From positions 1 to 36,043 of the forward strand of contig JAAYCX010000098.1 of assembly GCA_012729555.1 (NCBI GenBank): a stretch of DNA of 36,043 nucleotides, in the 5' to 3' direction. Position numbers and translations under genes: made by a program. Source of the DNA: Acidobacteriota bacterium. GTDB lineage: Bacteria; Acidobacteriota; UBA6911. Below, piece after piece: positions 6,846 through 14,997 of the stretch. Every line of letters begins with the position of its first letter. Position 1 is the first letter of the stretch. A model generated the notes under the pieces. It made no database searches, had not been told where the DNA came from, and worked only from the letters and a program-made list of their open reading frames with translations.

Positions 6846-8096
6846 TCAGTGATCGCAGGCGTCGGCACCGGTTTCCAGGCGGCCTTCCAGGAAGTTCCGG
6901 ACCAGGACGTCGGGAGCCCCCCCGGTGGCGCCCACCACGACCTGGATGTCGTTCTGGCTGAAGAGGCTCTGGGCCCGGGAACCCATGCCCCCGGCGATGA
7001 TGACCGTGGCCCCCTGCTCGTGAAGCCACCGGGGGAACGTTCCGGGCTCGTGGGGCGGAGGCAGGAGCTCCTCCCTTCGACCCACGCTCTTCCCGTCTTC
7101 CCCCACGTCGAAGATTACGAAGCGCTCACACTGGCCGAAGTGGGACGACATCTCCCCGCCGGTGACCGGTACGGCGATCCTCATCGGCTTCCCGTTTCCC
7201 GCGGCCACGCTTTGAGCGCCCTGCGGCTCCCTTTCGAGCAGGGTGCGGACGATCCGGCCGAAGGCCTTCGCGGTCTCCGAATGGGGGAACCCCTTGACCA
7301 TCGGGACCCCGCTGTCGCCCGAGGCCACGACCTCGGGCTCGATCGGAATGGAGCCGAGATAGGGGATCTTCATCTCCCCGGCCATATTCTCCCCGCCGCC
7401 GGAGCCGAAAATACCCACCCTCTCGCCGCACTTCGGACAGGTGTAGCCGCTCATGTTCTCCACGACTCCCAGCACCGGCAGGTTCACTTCCCTGCAGAAG
7501 ACGACGCAGCGCCGGACGTCCTGGACCGAGACCTCCTGCGGCGTCGTGACCACGATCGCCCCGTCAGAGTCATCCAGGAGTTCCGCGACGGCCAGCGGTT
7601 CGTCCCCGGTGCCGGGAGGCGCGTCCACCACCAGGTAATCGAGGCTCCCCCACTCGACATCCTTCAGAAACTGTTTGATCACCCCGTATTTGCGCGGACC
7701 GCGCCAGATCACGGCGTCATTCCTCTCCCGCAGCAGGAAACCGATCGACATGACGCTGACCGATCCGGGGAATCCTTCGACCCTGACGGGGTAGAGGGTG
7801 TTCTCGCTCCCCGTGAGGGGGGTCCCGTCGACGTGCAGGAGCTTGGGAACGCTCGGCCCGTGAATGTCGACGTCGAGCAGGCCCACGCGCTTCCCCGCCA
7901 TCGCCAGCGCGGCCGACAGGTTCACGGCCACCGTGCTCTTCCCCACGCCCCCCTTGCCCGAAAGCACCAGGATCTTGTGCCCGATCTGCGCCATCCTCGA
8001 CTGCAGGGCCTGCCGGTCGAGGGCATCCTGCTCCCGCCCCCCCGGACGACGTTCCCCTGCTACGCCTGCGGTATGATTGCCGGTTTCACTGGACAT
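6846..8096 (-). CDS. Mrp/NBP35-type Fe-S carrier ATPase fused to a NifX/ORP domain (416 aa)
   Basis: Residues 40-290 are an Mrp/ApbC P-loop ATPase: deviant Walker A GKGGVGKS at 47-54, VDAPPGTGD near 158-165, and the cluster-binding C220-P-K-C223. Residues 305-416 match the dinitrogenase iron-molybdenum cofactor (NifX/NafY) fold, beginning MRIAVPVTGGEMSSHFGQC. This fusion is known as MrpORP in sulfate reducers and relatives, where it takes part in Fe-S or Mo-Cu cluster handling linked to the orange-protein complex. The start at 8096 has AAGGGAG ten bases upstream; an internal ATG at residue 35 is possible. The methyltransferase gene ends 14 bases upstream, so the two share a transcript, perhaps from a sigma-54 promoter. 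Cytoplasmic. Confidence 0.93.
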   Translation of the reverse strand: MSSETGNHTAGVAGERRPGGREQDALDRQALQSRMAQIGHKILVLSGKGGVGKSTVAVNLSAALAMAGKRVGLLDVDIHGPSVPKLLHVDGTPLTGSENTLYPVRVEGFPGSVSVMSIGFLLRERNDAVIWRGPRKYGVIKQFLKDVEWGSLDYLVVDAPPGTGDEPLAVAELLDDSDGAIVVTTPQEVSVQDVRRCVVFCREVNLPVLGVVENMSGYTCPKCGERVGIFGSGGGENMAGEMKIPYLGSIPIEPEVVASGDSGVPMVKGFPHSETAKAFGRIVRTLLEREPQGAQSVAAGNGKPMRIAVPVTGGEMSSHFGQCERFVIFDVGEDGKSVGRREELLPPPHEPGTFPRWLHEQGATVIIAGGMGSRAQSLFSQNDIQVVVGATGGAPDVLVRNFLEGRLETGADACDH

Positions 8097-8110
8097 CGGA
8101 TTTTTCTCCC

Positions 8111-8830
8111 TTATATATGAATGGAATGGGTGGACACCTCGGGCCAGGCCGCCCCCGGCAACTGCACCCGTTTTTCCCCGGCCCGGACGGCCCGGACCAC
8201 GACAAAAGCGCCGTCACCGGTGCCGGGGCGCACGGCTTCGATCTCCCGGATCTCGTCGAGGGGGTGAAACAGGGTCTGGCCCCATGCCCGCGCCCTGAAA
8301 CGGCCCTGTCGCAGCATCCCGGCCACCTCGGCCGTGCTGTAGAGGACCGCGTCCCGGTAAAAAACACTCTCCGACTGGTGCTTGAGGTACTCCCTCCCGA
8401 TGCGGCTCAGGGAATCGATGAACCCGATCACGAGCCTCCCCCCCGGCCGGAGCACCCGGCGGGCCTCCTCGAGCATCTTCTCGGGCGAGCGGACGAAGCA
8501 GATCGTCGTGACGACGAGGACATAGTCGAAACTCTGCTCCGGGAAGGGTAGCGCCTCGGCTACCCCCACCACCGTCCTGATTCCGCGCGCCGCGGCCCGC
8601 TCGAGCATCGCCTCCGAGGGGTCGAGCCCCAGGGGGACGCCCAGGGGGGCCGCGAAGCGGCCGGTGCCGACCCCGATCTCGATCCCGTAACCACCCATGG
8701 AGAGGAAGGTTCGCAGGGCCAGAAGCTCCGACAGGTACGCCGCCCGGTGCCTGTCGAACCAGCGGTCGTACCGTTCCGAGTGATCATCGAAGGGCCCCGT
8801 GTTCGCCCCACTATCCCCGGCATTCTGCAT
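8111..8830 (-). CDS. class I SAM-dependent methyltransferase (239 aa)
   Basis: Motif I reads IEIGVGTGRF, followed by the motif II acidic residue in LGLDPSEAML, LPFPEQSFDYVLVVTTICF, and motif VI-like LEEARRVLRPGGRLVIGFID. All are standard for the UbiE/COQ5-type fold. The chosen ATG at 8830 has GAGGGGA five bases ahead; the frame is open 28 codons upstream without a ribosome site. It is the first gene of a pair with the MrpORP ATPase. Small methyltransferases of this type recur beside Mrp/NifX-domain genes, which suggests a role in metal-cluster metabolism, but the substrate is unknown. A metal-related methylation or a small-molecule target are equally possible. Confidence 0.88.
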   Translation of the reverse strand: MQNAGDSGANTGPFDDHSERYDRWFDRHRAAYLSELLALRTFLSMGGYGIEIGVGTGRFAAPLGVPLGLDPSEAMLERAAARGIRTVVGVAEALPFPEQSFDYVLVVTTICFVRSPEKMLEEARRVLRPGGRLVIGFIDSLSRIGREYLKHQSESVFYRDAVLYSTAEVAGMLRQGRFRARAWGQTLFHPLDEIREIEAVRPGTGDGAFVVVRAVRAGEKRVQLPGAAWPEVSTHSIHI

Positions 8831-8902
8831 ATATTCCCCTCGCGCGACCCCGGAACCCGGCCGTACCTCCGGACCCGGAGGGGGTCGGCACCCCTTATTC
8901 AG

Positions 8903-8918
8903 AGCACTTTTCATGCCA
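8903..8918 (-). promoter_or_regulatory. candidate sigma-54 promoter upstream of the methyltransferase / MrpORP pair
   Basis: On the minus strand TGGCATG (8918-8912), four bases, then GTGCT (8907-8903) gives GG and GC elements exactly ten bases apart, the fixed spacing of -24/-12 promoters (consensus TGGCAC-N5-TTGC). There is one mismatch in each box. The start would lie about 60 bases before the ATG at 8830. Known orp operons in Desulfovibrio are sigma-54 dependent, which makes the site more interesting. Confidence 0.35.
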
Positions 8919-9049
8919 GAGTGGCATCGAGGATGGATTTGTTGGTATTGACTCTATTTAGCGCGATTGGCCGCAGTCCCGCGTGCCGCGGCAACCATGC
9001 AAATAGCAAAAAAGTATTGCATTTGGCACGACCCGACTGCGGACGCCGG

Positions 9050-9095
9050 GTCTAAGATTCGGCACCGAGCCGGTCTAGGATTCGGCGCCGAGCCG
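9050..9095. repeat. 23-bp tandem duplication covering the 3' end of the AOR gene
   Basis: Two adjacent 23-base units (9050-9072 and 9073-9095) differ at two positions. The right unit holds the last codons and the stop of the AOR-family gene (RLGAES then TAG on the minus strand). The left unit would encode the same six residues and a stop again, downstream of the real stop. It looks like slippage duplication. Confidence 0.8.
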
Positions 9096-11093
9096 GCCCC
9101 GTCCGGCCAGCGTCGGCACCATCCGCCCGAGCCCCAGGTCCTCGAGGGTGCGGCGGGTGGGCCAGCCGTGCTCCCGGTCCCACCCTTCCAGGGCGTAGAA
9201 GTGGGTCTTGAAGTCCTCCACCCCCTTGCGGTCGAAGTACATGTCGGGCGCGTCGTCGCTTCGCCACACCCCGTTTTCATAGATGGGGACCCCGCCGTAC
9301 TTGGTCTTGCCCGAGGCCCCGGGGCGGTACATGTAGGGGAAGAAGTCCTCCGTCTGCCGGCTGCGCCCGTGCATGACCCGGACGGCGCGCTCCAGGGTCC
9401 AGATCTTCTGTCCCGCGCGCATGGTGTCGGCGAAGGAGTCGTGCCTCCCGGTGACCGCGCGGTAGTACCGCATCTCCATCTCCGGGCTCAGCTCCCCCAC
9501 CCCGTGGTGGAACATCTCGCAGAAGGCCATCGACTCGTGCCAGAAGGAGGAGTAGTGCCGGCTCCAGGCCACCTGCTTGGCCTTGTGCGGGGAGTAGATC
9601 CCGGTCTTCCACGCCTCCTCCCCCTTCCAGGCGTAGTTGAACATGAAGATGTCGCCGGTGTAGGGGATGGTCTGCCGCGCCAGCTTCTCGAGAGCCGCCA
9701 CCAGCGAGGAACCGTCGCGCGGGGGGCTGACGGGGAGCATGAAGCCGTGCCAGGCGGGGTCCCCCGCCCCCAGCATATAGGCGTAGGCCCATTCGGCGTA
9801 GGGCATGGTCCAGTGGCTGGTGGCCCCCCAGGCGGGGAGGCGCAGCGCGCCGCTCTCCCGGTCCCGTTCGAGCCTCCCCCACCGTTCCGCCGCGCGGCAG
9901 GCGCCCTCGGCCAGGGCGTCCCCGATCCCCTCCCGGCGCGCAACGGCGTCGAGCAGCGCCAACCGGAAGGCGAGGCTGTCCATCCGGTCCATCGGGAGCG
10001 GGGCCGATTCGATCTCCCTGCCCGGGCCGAGCACCCCCTGCTCGTACAGGTACTTCAGGTACCAGCCGAGGCCGGAGTCGGAGGGGATCCGGCCTTGGAA
10101 GAAGTCGGGCGCCCCCTCCGTCTCGAAGAAATCGCGGTTCCAGTGAGCCGACCAGCTGCTGATGCCGTACTTGATCAGCTCCTCGGAGGCGCGGTCCTGG
10201 TCGGTCTGGCTGTGGCCGGCGCCGAGCCACCCCTGGCAGGCGCACATGGTCTCGCCGCCGTAGTAGTTGCTCCGGCGCCGGTCGCCGTTGAGGCAGGGGG
10301 AGCAGGAGGCCGCCCCGGCCCGCGGGGGATAGGGGCGCGCCCCCCGCATCTGCCAGAGCCGCGCCTCGACCAGGCCCCCGGGGTCGGCCACCCGCACCCC
10401 ACCGGTACCGATGACGCTGACGGCCTTCAGGTTCTTGGCCCCGAAGACGGCGCCGTAGGCGCCCACCCGGGCGCTGATCCCGCTGCCGGAGACGAGGGCG
10501 GCAAGGCGCGACCGGGTCTCCCCGATCGGTCCGATGCAGACGATCTGCGGGCGCGCGGTGCTCCACCCCTCCCCGGCCTCGTGCCACTCTTCGCCCAGGC
10601 GCGCGTGCCCGCACACCCTCGAGGTAATCCGGTTCTGAGTCTCCCAGGTGTCGAGGCCCCAGAGCTCCCGGGCGTCCTCGATTCCGACCCGGTCGTTGAC
10701 GATGCTGATCCAGACCGGATGCGCCGCCCGCCCCTCGATGACGACCCCGTCCCAGCCGGCGAGCTTCATCATCGAGCCGAAGAGGCCGCCGAGGTTGGCG
10801 CGCCAGAATTCCGAGGTGGGCCAGGTCTCGGGCGAGAGGCCGCAGACGCTGGTCCTCCCCGCGCCGGGGACCCCGGTCGCGCCAAGCGGCCCGGTGATGA
10901 TGGGGAGCACGTTCCGGGGATCGTACGGGTCCCGGAGGTCCCATTCCCCCGGGGCGACGGCCAGGTCCCAGAAGAGGGCGGTCCCGATCCCGTACCCGCC
11001 GCCGAACTCCTCGTACCGGTCGGTATCGATCACCCCGGTCGTCCCGGTCGTCAGGTCGACCCTCAGAATCTTCCCCGCGTACCCGTTCGCCAA
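9075..11093 (-). CDS. aldehyde:ferredoxin oxidoreductase (AOR) family tungsten/molybdenum enzyme (672 aa)
   Basis: The N-terminus (GYAGKILRVDLTTG) and the GPLGATGVPGAGRTSVCGLSP and ARVGAYGAVFGAKNLKAV segments are AOR hallmarks for binding bis-pterin tungsten cofactor. The family oxidises aldehydes or related substrates with ferredoxin, in the cytoplasm of anaerobes. I place the start at a TTG (11093) because GGGGAGG lies six bases before it and family members begin there; the frame is open to a TTG at 11150 with no fitting ribosome site. Oddity: family members bind [4Fe-4S] with CxxCxxxC plus a distal Cys, but here CSPC (about residues 264-267) is followed by Asp at the third position, with CAC about 17 residues on. 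Cluster ligation may be altered. No partner subunit is adjacent. Confidence 0.88.
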   Translation of the reverse strand: MANGYAGKILRVDLTTGTTGVIDTDRYEEFGGGYGIGTALFWDLAVAPGEWDLRDPYDPRNVLPIITGPLGATGVPGAGRTSVCGLSPETWPTSEFWRANLGGLFGSMMKLAGWDGVVIEGRAAHPVWISIVNDRVGIEDARELWGLDTWETQNRITSRVCGHARLGEEWHEAGEGWSTARPQIVCIGPIGETRSRLAALVSGSGISARVGAYGAVFGAKNLKAVSVIGTGGVRVADPGGLVEARLWQMRGARPYPPRAGAASCSPCLNGDRRRSNYYGGETMCACQGWLGAGHSQTDQDRASEELIKYGISSWSAHWNRDFFETEGAPDFFQGRIPSDSGLGWYLKYLYEQGVLGPGREIESAPLPMDRMDSLAFRLALLDAVARREGIGDALAEGACRAAERWGRLERDRESGALRLPAWGATSHWTMPYAEWAYAYMLGAGDPAWHGFMLPVSPPRDGSSLVAALEKLARQTIPYTGDIFMFNYAWKGEEAWKTGIYSPHKAKQVAWSRHYSSFWHESMAFCEMFHHGVGELSPEMEMRYYRAVTGRHDSFADTMRAGQKIWTLERAVRVMHGRSRQTEDFFPYMYRPGASGKTKYGGVPIYENGVWRSDDAPDMYFDRKGVEDFKTHFYALEGWDREHGWPTRRTLEDLGLGRMVPTLAGRGRLGAES

Positions 11094-11320
11094 GATGTCC
11101 CTCCCCGTCCCGGGCGAACCCGGTCCCTCACCCGGCCGGCGCCCCCACAATCTCCTATAAGCGACCGCGTTTCTTATATAACTACCACTCTAGGGGATCG
11201 CTTCTCCGCCCGTCAAGAGCAATCGATGGACTTTGGCGTCCGAATCCCTTAGATTGGTCAGCGCGGGGTACAGCCGTTCCCGCTGCATGTCCAGACCCGA
11301 AATCGAGCGAGAGGCCCATC

Positions 11321-12040
11321 ATGCACACCTTGCGCAAAATGGCGCTGCCGGGGATCCTGTTGGTTGGGCAAATCCTTTCCCCCGCGCCCGGCGCCGCCGG
11401 GCCCGACGCCGCGCCGAGCGCCCTCGCGCCCTACTTCGCGCCCGCCACCGCGGACGCCGCGCGGCCGGACGCGGACGGCTTCCTCCGGCGCTGGCTCCTG
11501 CTCGAGCCGATCCCCAAGCCGAACCGGTCCAACACGGTCTTCACCGACAGCTACGTCCGCGCCGCCCTGAAGCCCGAATCTTTCCCCGGCCTGTTCACCC
11601 GCGTCCCCCGCCCCGGCGAGCGGGTGACGGTGGACGGCCAGGAGCTGCGGTGGCACGCCCTCGATGCGGGCGATTTCAACGTCAAGCTCTTCCGCTTCGC
11701 CTACGGCCTCGGCAAGCCGACCTACGGCGTCCTCTTCCAGGCCGTGACCGTGGTGCACGCCCCGCGCGAGATCCCCGGCGTCCGCCTGGCCGTCGGCTCC
11801 AACTCGGCTTCGATGTGGTGGCTCGACGGCGCGGAGGCCGTCATCCTCTCCGGCGACCGGCGCATGGTCATGGACGACGCCGTCTCCCGGCGCCTCACCC
11901 TGCACAAGGGCCCGAACGTGGTGCGCGGCGCGGTCATCAACGGCCCCGGCATGAGCGACTTCTGCGTCCGCTTCATCGACGAACGCGGGGAGCCGGTTCG
12001 GGACCTCACCCTGAACCTGGGACCCCCACAGGAACGATGA
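11321..12040 (+). CDS. secreted accessory protein of the hemicellulose cluster (239 aa), function unknown
   Basis: A signal peptide is visible (residues 1-26, ending GAAG). The mature part is rich in predicted beta strands, with RRWLLLEPIPKPN, SNSASMWWLDGAEAVIL, and VDLNP-like turns resembling the beta-sandwich module often attached to acetylxylan esterases and GH43 proteins of soil and gut bacteria. No catalytic motif is recognised. GAGAGG precedes the ATG. The GH43 gene starts 46 bases downstream and the CE1-like esterase follows, all on the plus strand. Carbohydrate binding or support of a secreted enzyme complex is the likely job; this is inference from neighbours. Compositionally it matches the GC-rich core. 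Confidence 0.7.
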   Translation: MHTLRKMALPGILLVGQILSPAPGAAGPDAAPSALAPYFAPATADAARPDADGFLRRWLLLEPIPKPNRSNTVFTDSYVRAALKPESFPGLFTRVPRPGERVTVDGQELRWHALDAGDFNVKLFRFAYGLGKPTYGVLFQAVTVVHAPREIPGVRLAVGSNSASMWWLDGAEAVILSGDRRMVMDDAVSRRLTLHKGPNVVRGAVINGPGMSDFCVRFIDERGEPVRDLTLNLGPPQER

Positions 12041-12086
12041 TGTTCCCGATCCACGGCCTCCGCCCTCCGGCCCAAGGAGAAACTTC

Positions 12087-13541
12087 ATGAAATCGCCCAT
12101 TCTCGCCGCGGGAGCGCTCCTGGCCGCGACGGTCCCCGCCCTGCTCACCTCCGGCCCGCCGGCGCTCGACGGCGAACCCTACATCCACGACCCCTCGACC
12201 ATCATGGAGTCCGGGGGGCGCTACTACACCTTCGGCACCGGCGGGGGCGGCCTGGTCTCCGACGACGGCTGGAGCTGGCGCGGCGGGGCGGTGCGCCCCG
12301 GCGGGGGGCTGGCGCCCGACGCCATCAGGATCGGGGACCGCTACTACGTGGCCTACGCCTCGAAGGGGGGCGGGCTGGCCGGCGGGCACGCCGGCGCCAT
12401 CAACACGATGTGGAGCAAAACCCTCGACCCCGAATCGCCCGATTTCGGCTTTCACGACGACAGCGTCGTCGCCACGAGCGACGGCGTCGAGGACTGCGAC
12501 GCCATCGACCCCGCCTTCTTCCTCGATCCCGAAACGGGGCGGCTGTGGCTCACCTACGGGACCTACTTCGGCTTCATCCGCATCGTCGAGCTCGACCCCA
12601 AAAGCGCCAAGCGGGTCCCGAAGAGCGAGCCGGTGAACCTCGCCATCGACATGGAAGCCACCGCGATGATGTACAGGGAGGGGTGGTATTACCTCCTGGG
12701 CACCCACGGCACCTGCTGCGACGGGGCGAACTCCACCTACAACATCCGCGCGGCCCGATCCCGGCAGGTGACCGGCCCCTACCTCGATCACATGGGGGTG
12801 CCCGCGCTCCGGGGAGGGGGAAAGCTGGTGGTGGGCGCGAGCGGCCGCTTCGTCGGCCCCGGCCACTTCGGCCTGCTCGACCTGGGGGACAGCGTGCAGA
12901 AATTCTCCTGCCACTACGAGGCCGACCTCGACCGCGGCGGGCGCAGCGTGCTCGACATCCGCCCGCTCCTCTGGAAGGACGCCTGGCCCGTGGCCGGGGA
13001 GAATTTCCGGGAAGGGACCTACGCGATCCAGTCGGAGCGGAGCGGCTTCGCCCTGGAACTGGCGGTCGATTTCGTCCGCATGCCCGGCGCCATGCGCGGC
13101 TTCGGCCGCCCGGCCGGCCCCGTGACCCCGGTCGCCGGGCAAACGCTGGCCGACGTGGCGGCGACGTGGCCCGCCGGCGACCTCGACCTCCGGATCGGGG
13201 ACTTCATGATGCGGCCGCACCAGAAGTGGACCATCACCCCCGTCGCCGGCGCGGGGGGCTATCCCGGCTCCCCCTGGTTCCGGATCAGCGTGGCCGGCAC
13301 CGAGCGCACCCTGGCGGCGACGGCCGAAGGGGAGGTCGTGGCGCTCCCCGCCTTTACCGGGAGCCCGGCGGAGCTGTGGCGCATCGACCAGCTGACGGAC
13401 GGCACTTACCGCATCATGCCCAAGGCGGTCCCCGGCCACCCGGAGCCGCTGGCGCTCACCGCCGCGGGGCGCAGCACCCCGACCCTGGCCCGGTTCGATC
13501 CCGAAAGCCCGAAATCACGCTGGAATTTCCATAAGCAATAA
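12087..13541 (+). CDS. secreted glycoside hydrolase family 43 protein (484 aa)
   Basis: GH43 enzymes are five-bladed propellers acting on arabinan or arabinoxylan side chains. The signal peptide covers about residues 1-20. The three acidic positions of the family are visible: Asp in YIHDPSTI near residue 35 (base), Asp in DAIDPAFF near 142 (pKa modulator), and Glu in DMEATAMM near 191 (general acid). The motif THGTCCDG and GPGHFGLLD fit the arabinanase/arabinofuranosidase subgroup that closes the propeller with a His-bound calcium. From about residue 315 a separate C-terminal domain, possibly a lectin-like beta-trefoil, reads AIQSERSGFALELAV and HQKWTITPV. AGGAG lies seven bases before the ATG. 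It lies between the accessory protein and the esterase; ten bases separate it from the latter. Confidence 0.88.
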   Translation: MKSPILAAGALLAATVPALLTSGPPALDGEPYIHDPSTIMESGGRYYTFGTGGGGLVSDDGWSWRGGAVRPGGGLAPDAIRIGDRYYVAYASKGGGLAGGHAGAINTMWSKTLDPESPDFGFHDDSVVATSDGVEDCDAIDPAFFLDPETGRLWLTYGTYFGFIRIVELDPKSAKRVPKSEPVNLAIDMEATAMMYREGWYYLLGTHGTCCDGANSTYNIRAARSRQVTGPYLDHMGVPALRGGGKLVVGASGRFVGPGHFGLLDLGDSVQKFSCHYEADLDRGGRSVLDIRPLLWKDAWPVAGENFREGTYAIQSERSGFALELAVDFVRMPGAMRGFGRPAGPVTPVAGQTLADVAATWPAGDLDLRIGDFMMRPHQKWTITPVAGAGGYPGSPWFRISVAGTERTLAATAEGEVVALPAFTGSPAELWRIDQLTDGTYRIMPKAVPGHPEPLALTAAGRSTPTLARFDPESPKSRWNFHKQ

Positions 13542-13550
13542 AAGGAGACC

Positions 13551-14417
13551 ATGAGAACCTATCCCATCCGTACCCTGTGCCGTTCGCTTCCCGTCATCGG
13601 GCTGCTCGTGGCCCTGGCCGTCATTCCCTTCGCCTCCGCCCAGGCGCCGCAACCGAAGCGCGGCCCGATGCCCAAGCAGCCGATGCAGATCAAGCCCGAT
13701 CCCAGGGTAGAGCAGCGGAGCTACCGGTTCGAGCCGACGGGCGAGACCCTGACCTACGTGCTCTACGTCTCCTCGAAGGTCTCTCCCGCGAAGAAGAACC
13801 CGCTCGTCGTGGCGCTGCACGGCCTGGGGGGGGACGGGAATTTCCTCTTGCGCGAGCGGGTGGTGGACCTGGCGGAAGAGGGGGGATACATCGTCGTAGC
13901 TCCCCTGGGCTACAACGTGGGGGGGTGGTACGGCTCCCCCGTCATCGTGTTCGGCGGCGGCTCCGTCGAGCCGCCCGACCTGGCCGAGCTGAGCGAAAAG
14001 GACGTCCTGACCGTGCTCGGGATGATGCGGAAGGAATTCAACGTCGACCCCGAGCGCACCTACCTGCTGGGACACTCGATGGGGGGCGCGGGCGCCCTGT
14101 TCCTGGGCTCCAGACACCTTTCCGACTGGGCCGCCGTCGCCGCCATCGCCCCCGCCGCCTTCATGATGCAGCCGAAGCAAAAGGACCACCTGGGCCGGAT
14201 GCAGGAAGCGGGCATCCCCGTCATGATCGTGCAGGGGGGGAAGGACACGGCCGTGCCGGTCGAAAACACCCGCACCTGGGCCGAGGCCATGAAGGAACTG
14301 AAGATGGAGCACGTCTACGTCGAACTGCCCGAAGGGGACCACGGCACGGTGATCGGCGACGGGATGCCGGCGATCTTCGAGTTTTTCGCCAAACACCCCA
14401 AGGGCGCCGCGAAATAG
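13551..14417 (+). CDS. secreted alpha/beta-hydrolase, CE1/feruloyl- or acetyl-esterase-like (288 aa)
   Basis: A signal peptide (about residues 1-30, ending ASAQA) precedes a PHB-depolymerase/LpqC-type alpha/beta fold. The oxyanion loop is VVALHGLGGDG. The nucleophile elbow is GHSMGG (Ser near residue 172), the acid is in VQGGKDTAVP and the histidine in EGDHGTV, so the triad is complete. Members of this group release acetyl, feruloyl or similar esters from xylan. AAAGGAGA precedes the ATG. It closes the three-gene run beginning at 11321, and with the GH67 at 4641 gives side-chain removal from glucuronoarabinoxylan. A general polyester depolymerase is the alternative. The stop lies one base from the convergent VapC. 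Confidence 0.87.
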   Translation: MRTYPIRTLCRSLPVIGLLVALAVIPFASAQAPQPKRGPMPKQPMQIKPDPRVEQRSYRFEPTGETLTYVLYVSSKVSPAKKNPLVVALHGLGGDGNFLLRERVVDLAEEGGYIVVAPLGYNVGGWYGSPVIVFGGGSVEPPDLAELSEKDVLTVLGMMRKEFNVDPERTYLLGHSMGGAGALFLGSRHLSDWAAVAAIAPAAFMMQPKQKDHLGRMQEAGIPVMIVQGGKDTAVPVENTRTWAEAMKELKMEHVYVELPEGDHGTVIGDGMPAIFEFFAKHPKGAAK

Positions 14418-14418
14418 G

Positions 14419-14796
14419 TCAGCTCACCCGGAGTCCCGCCAACTTCCTCAGCAGGACGAAATGTCCATCGAGGGAGAAGACTTCACACCCATGCTGCTTC
14501 GCGTTTTGCGCGATGATCAGATCGGGAATGCCGATTCCGTTCAGACCCTGTCTCAGGCACCTGGTCTGAACCTCGATGATTTCCTGCCAGTCGATCTCCA
14601 GCGGCAGGCGCCTGACGCTCGACAGAAGCTCCATGAGCTTGCGCTGGTTGCGAACCTTCAGGAAAGGAACCAGCTCGGCAAGGATGAGGTCGTTGGTGAC
14701 GATCAGGTCCTCTTCGATCAGGACATCGAGTCTGGACGAATCGCTGCCACCCCGGAAGTAGTCGATCCACGCGGAGGTATCGACCAGGACCGTCAC
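14419..14796 (-). CDS. vapC: VapC-type PIN-domain toxin (125 aa)
   Basis: PIN-domain RNases cut specific RNAs with Mg2+ held by four acidic residues; here D6 (VDTSAW), E41 (LAELVPF), D92 (IPDLIIAQNA) and D110 (SLDGHF) are all present, so it should be active. The ATG overlaps the antitoxin stop by four bases, coupling synthesis. GC content is lower than in the flanking carbohydrate and SDR genes, consistent with later arrival as a cassette. It is convergent with the esterase gene, ending one base after it. Confidence 0.92.
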   Translation of the reverse strand: MTVLVDTSAWIDYFRGGSDSSRLDVLIEEDLIVTNDLILAELVPFLKVRNQRKLMELLSSVRRLPLEIDWQEIIEVQTRCLRQGLNGIGIPDLIIAQNAKQHGCEVFSLDGHFVLLRKLAGLRVS

Positions 14797-14987
14797 CGAC
14801 GGCCCCTGAGAGCGTCGAGGTCGATGTCCAGATCCAGTTTTCCCCTGAATTCCTTCAGGCCCGCGATCCTGGATTTTCGCACCATCTCTTCCAGGGCGGT
14901 GATGATCAGTCGGGTTTTCGTCCTGATCCGGGTAGCCCGCATCGCTTCAGCGATCAGATCCTCGGGCAGATCGAGAGTCGTTCTCAT
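14793..14987 (-). CDS. vapB: VapB-type antitoxin (64 aa)
   Basis: The protein begins MRTTLDLPEDL and carries the compact ribbon-helix-helix N-terminus of DUF2191-type VapB, with a charged tail that would wrap the toxin. The ATG at 14987 has GGAGG seven bases ahead and is preferred over an in-frame upstream start whose codons would lie inside the operator palindrome. It ends in the VapC start (4-base overlap). The promoter/operator 14998-15036 lies directly upstream, so the complex very probably represses its own operon, as is known for VapBC. Confidence 0.88.
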   Translation of the reverse strand: MRTTLDLPEDLIAEAMRATRIRTKTRLIITALEEMVRKSRIAGLKEFRGKLDLDIDLDALRGRR

Positions 14988-14997
14988 GGGCGGCCTC

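Noticed and set aside
4647-8120. Open frame of 1157 codons on the plus strand across GH67 and MrpORP
   Set aside because: Antisense to two well-supported genes; the translation is Pro/Gly/His/Val-rich low-complexity, as expected from GC-rich complement.
8997-9024. Inverted repeat ATGCAAATA / TATTGCAT after the AOR gene
   Set aside because: One mismatch, with the A/T run in the loop rather than after the stem; not a convincing terminator.
9024-9041. Plus-strand TGGCACG resembling a sigma-54 -24 box
   Set aside because: The next GC is 12 bases after GG instead of 10, and no plus-strand gene follows.
8967-11252. 761-codon plus-strand frame over the AOR gene
   Set aside because: Same reason: shadow of the AOR-family gene, with no ribosome site or domain.
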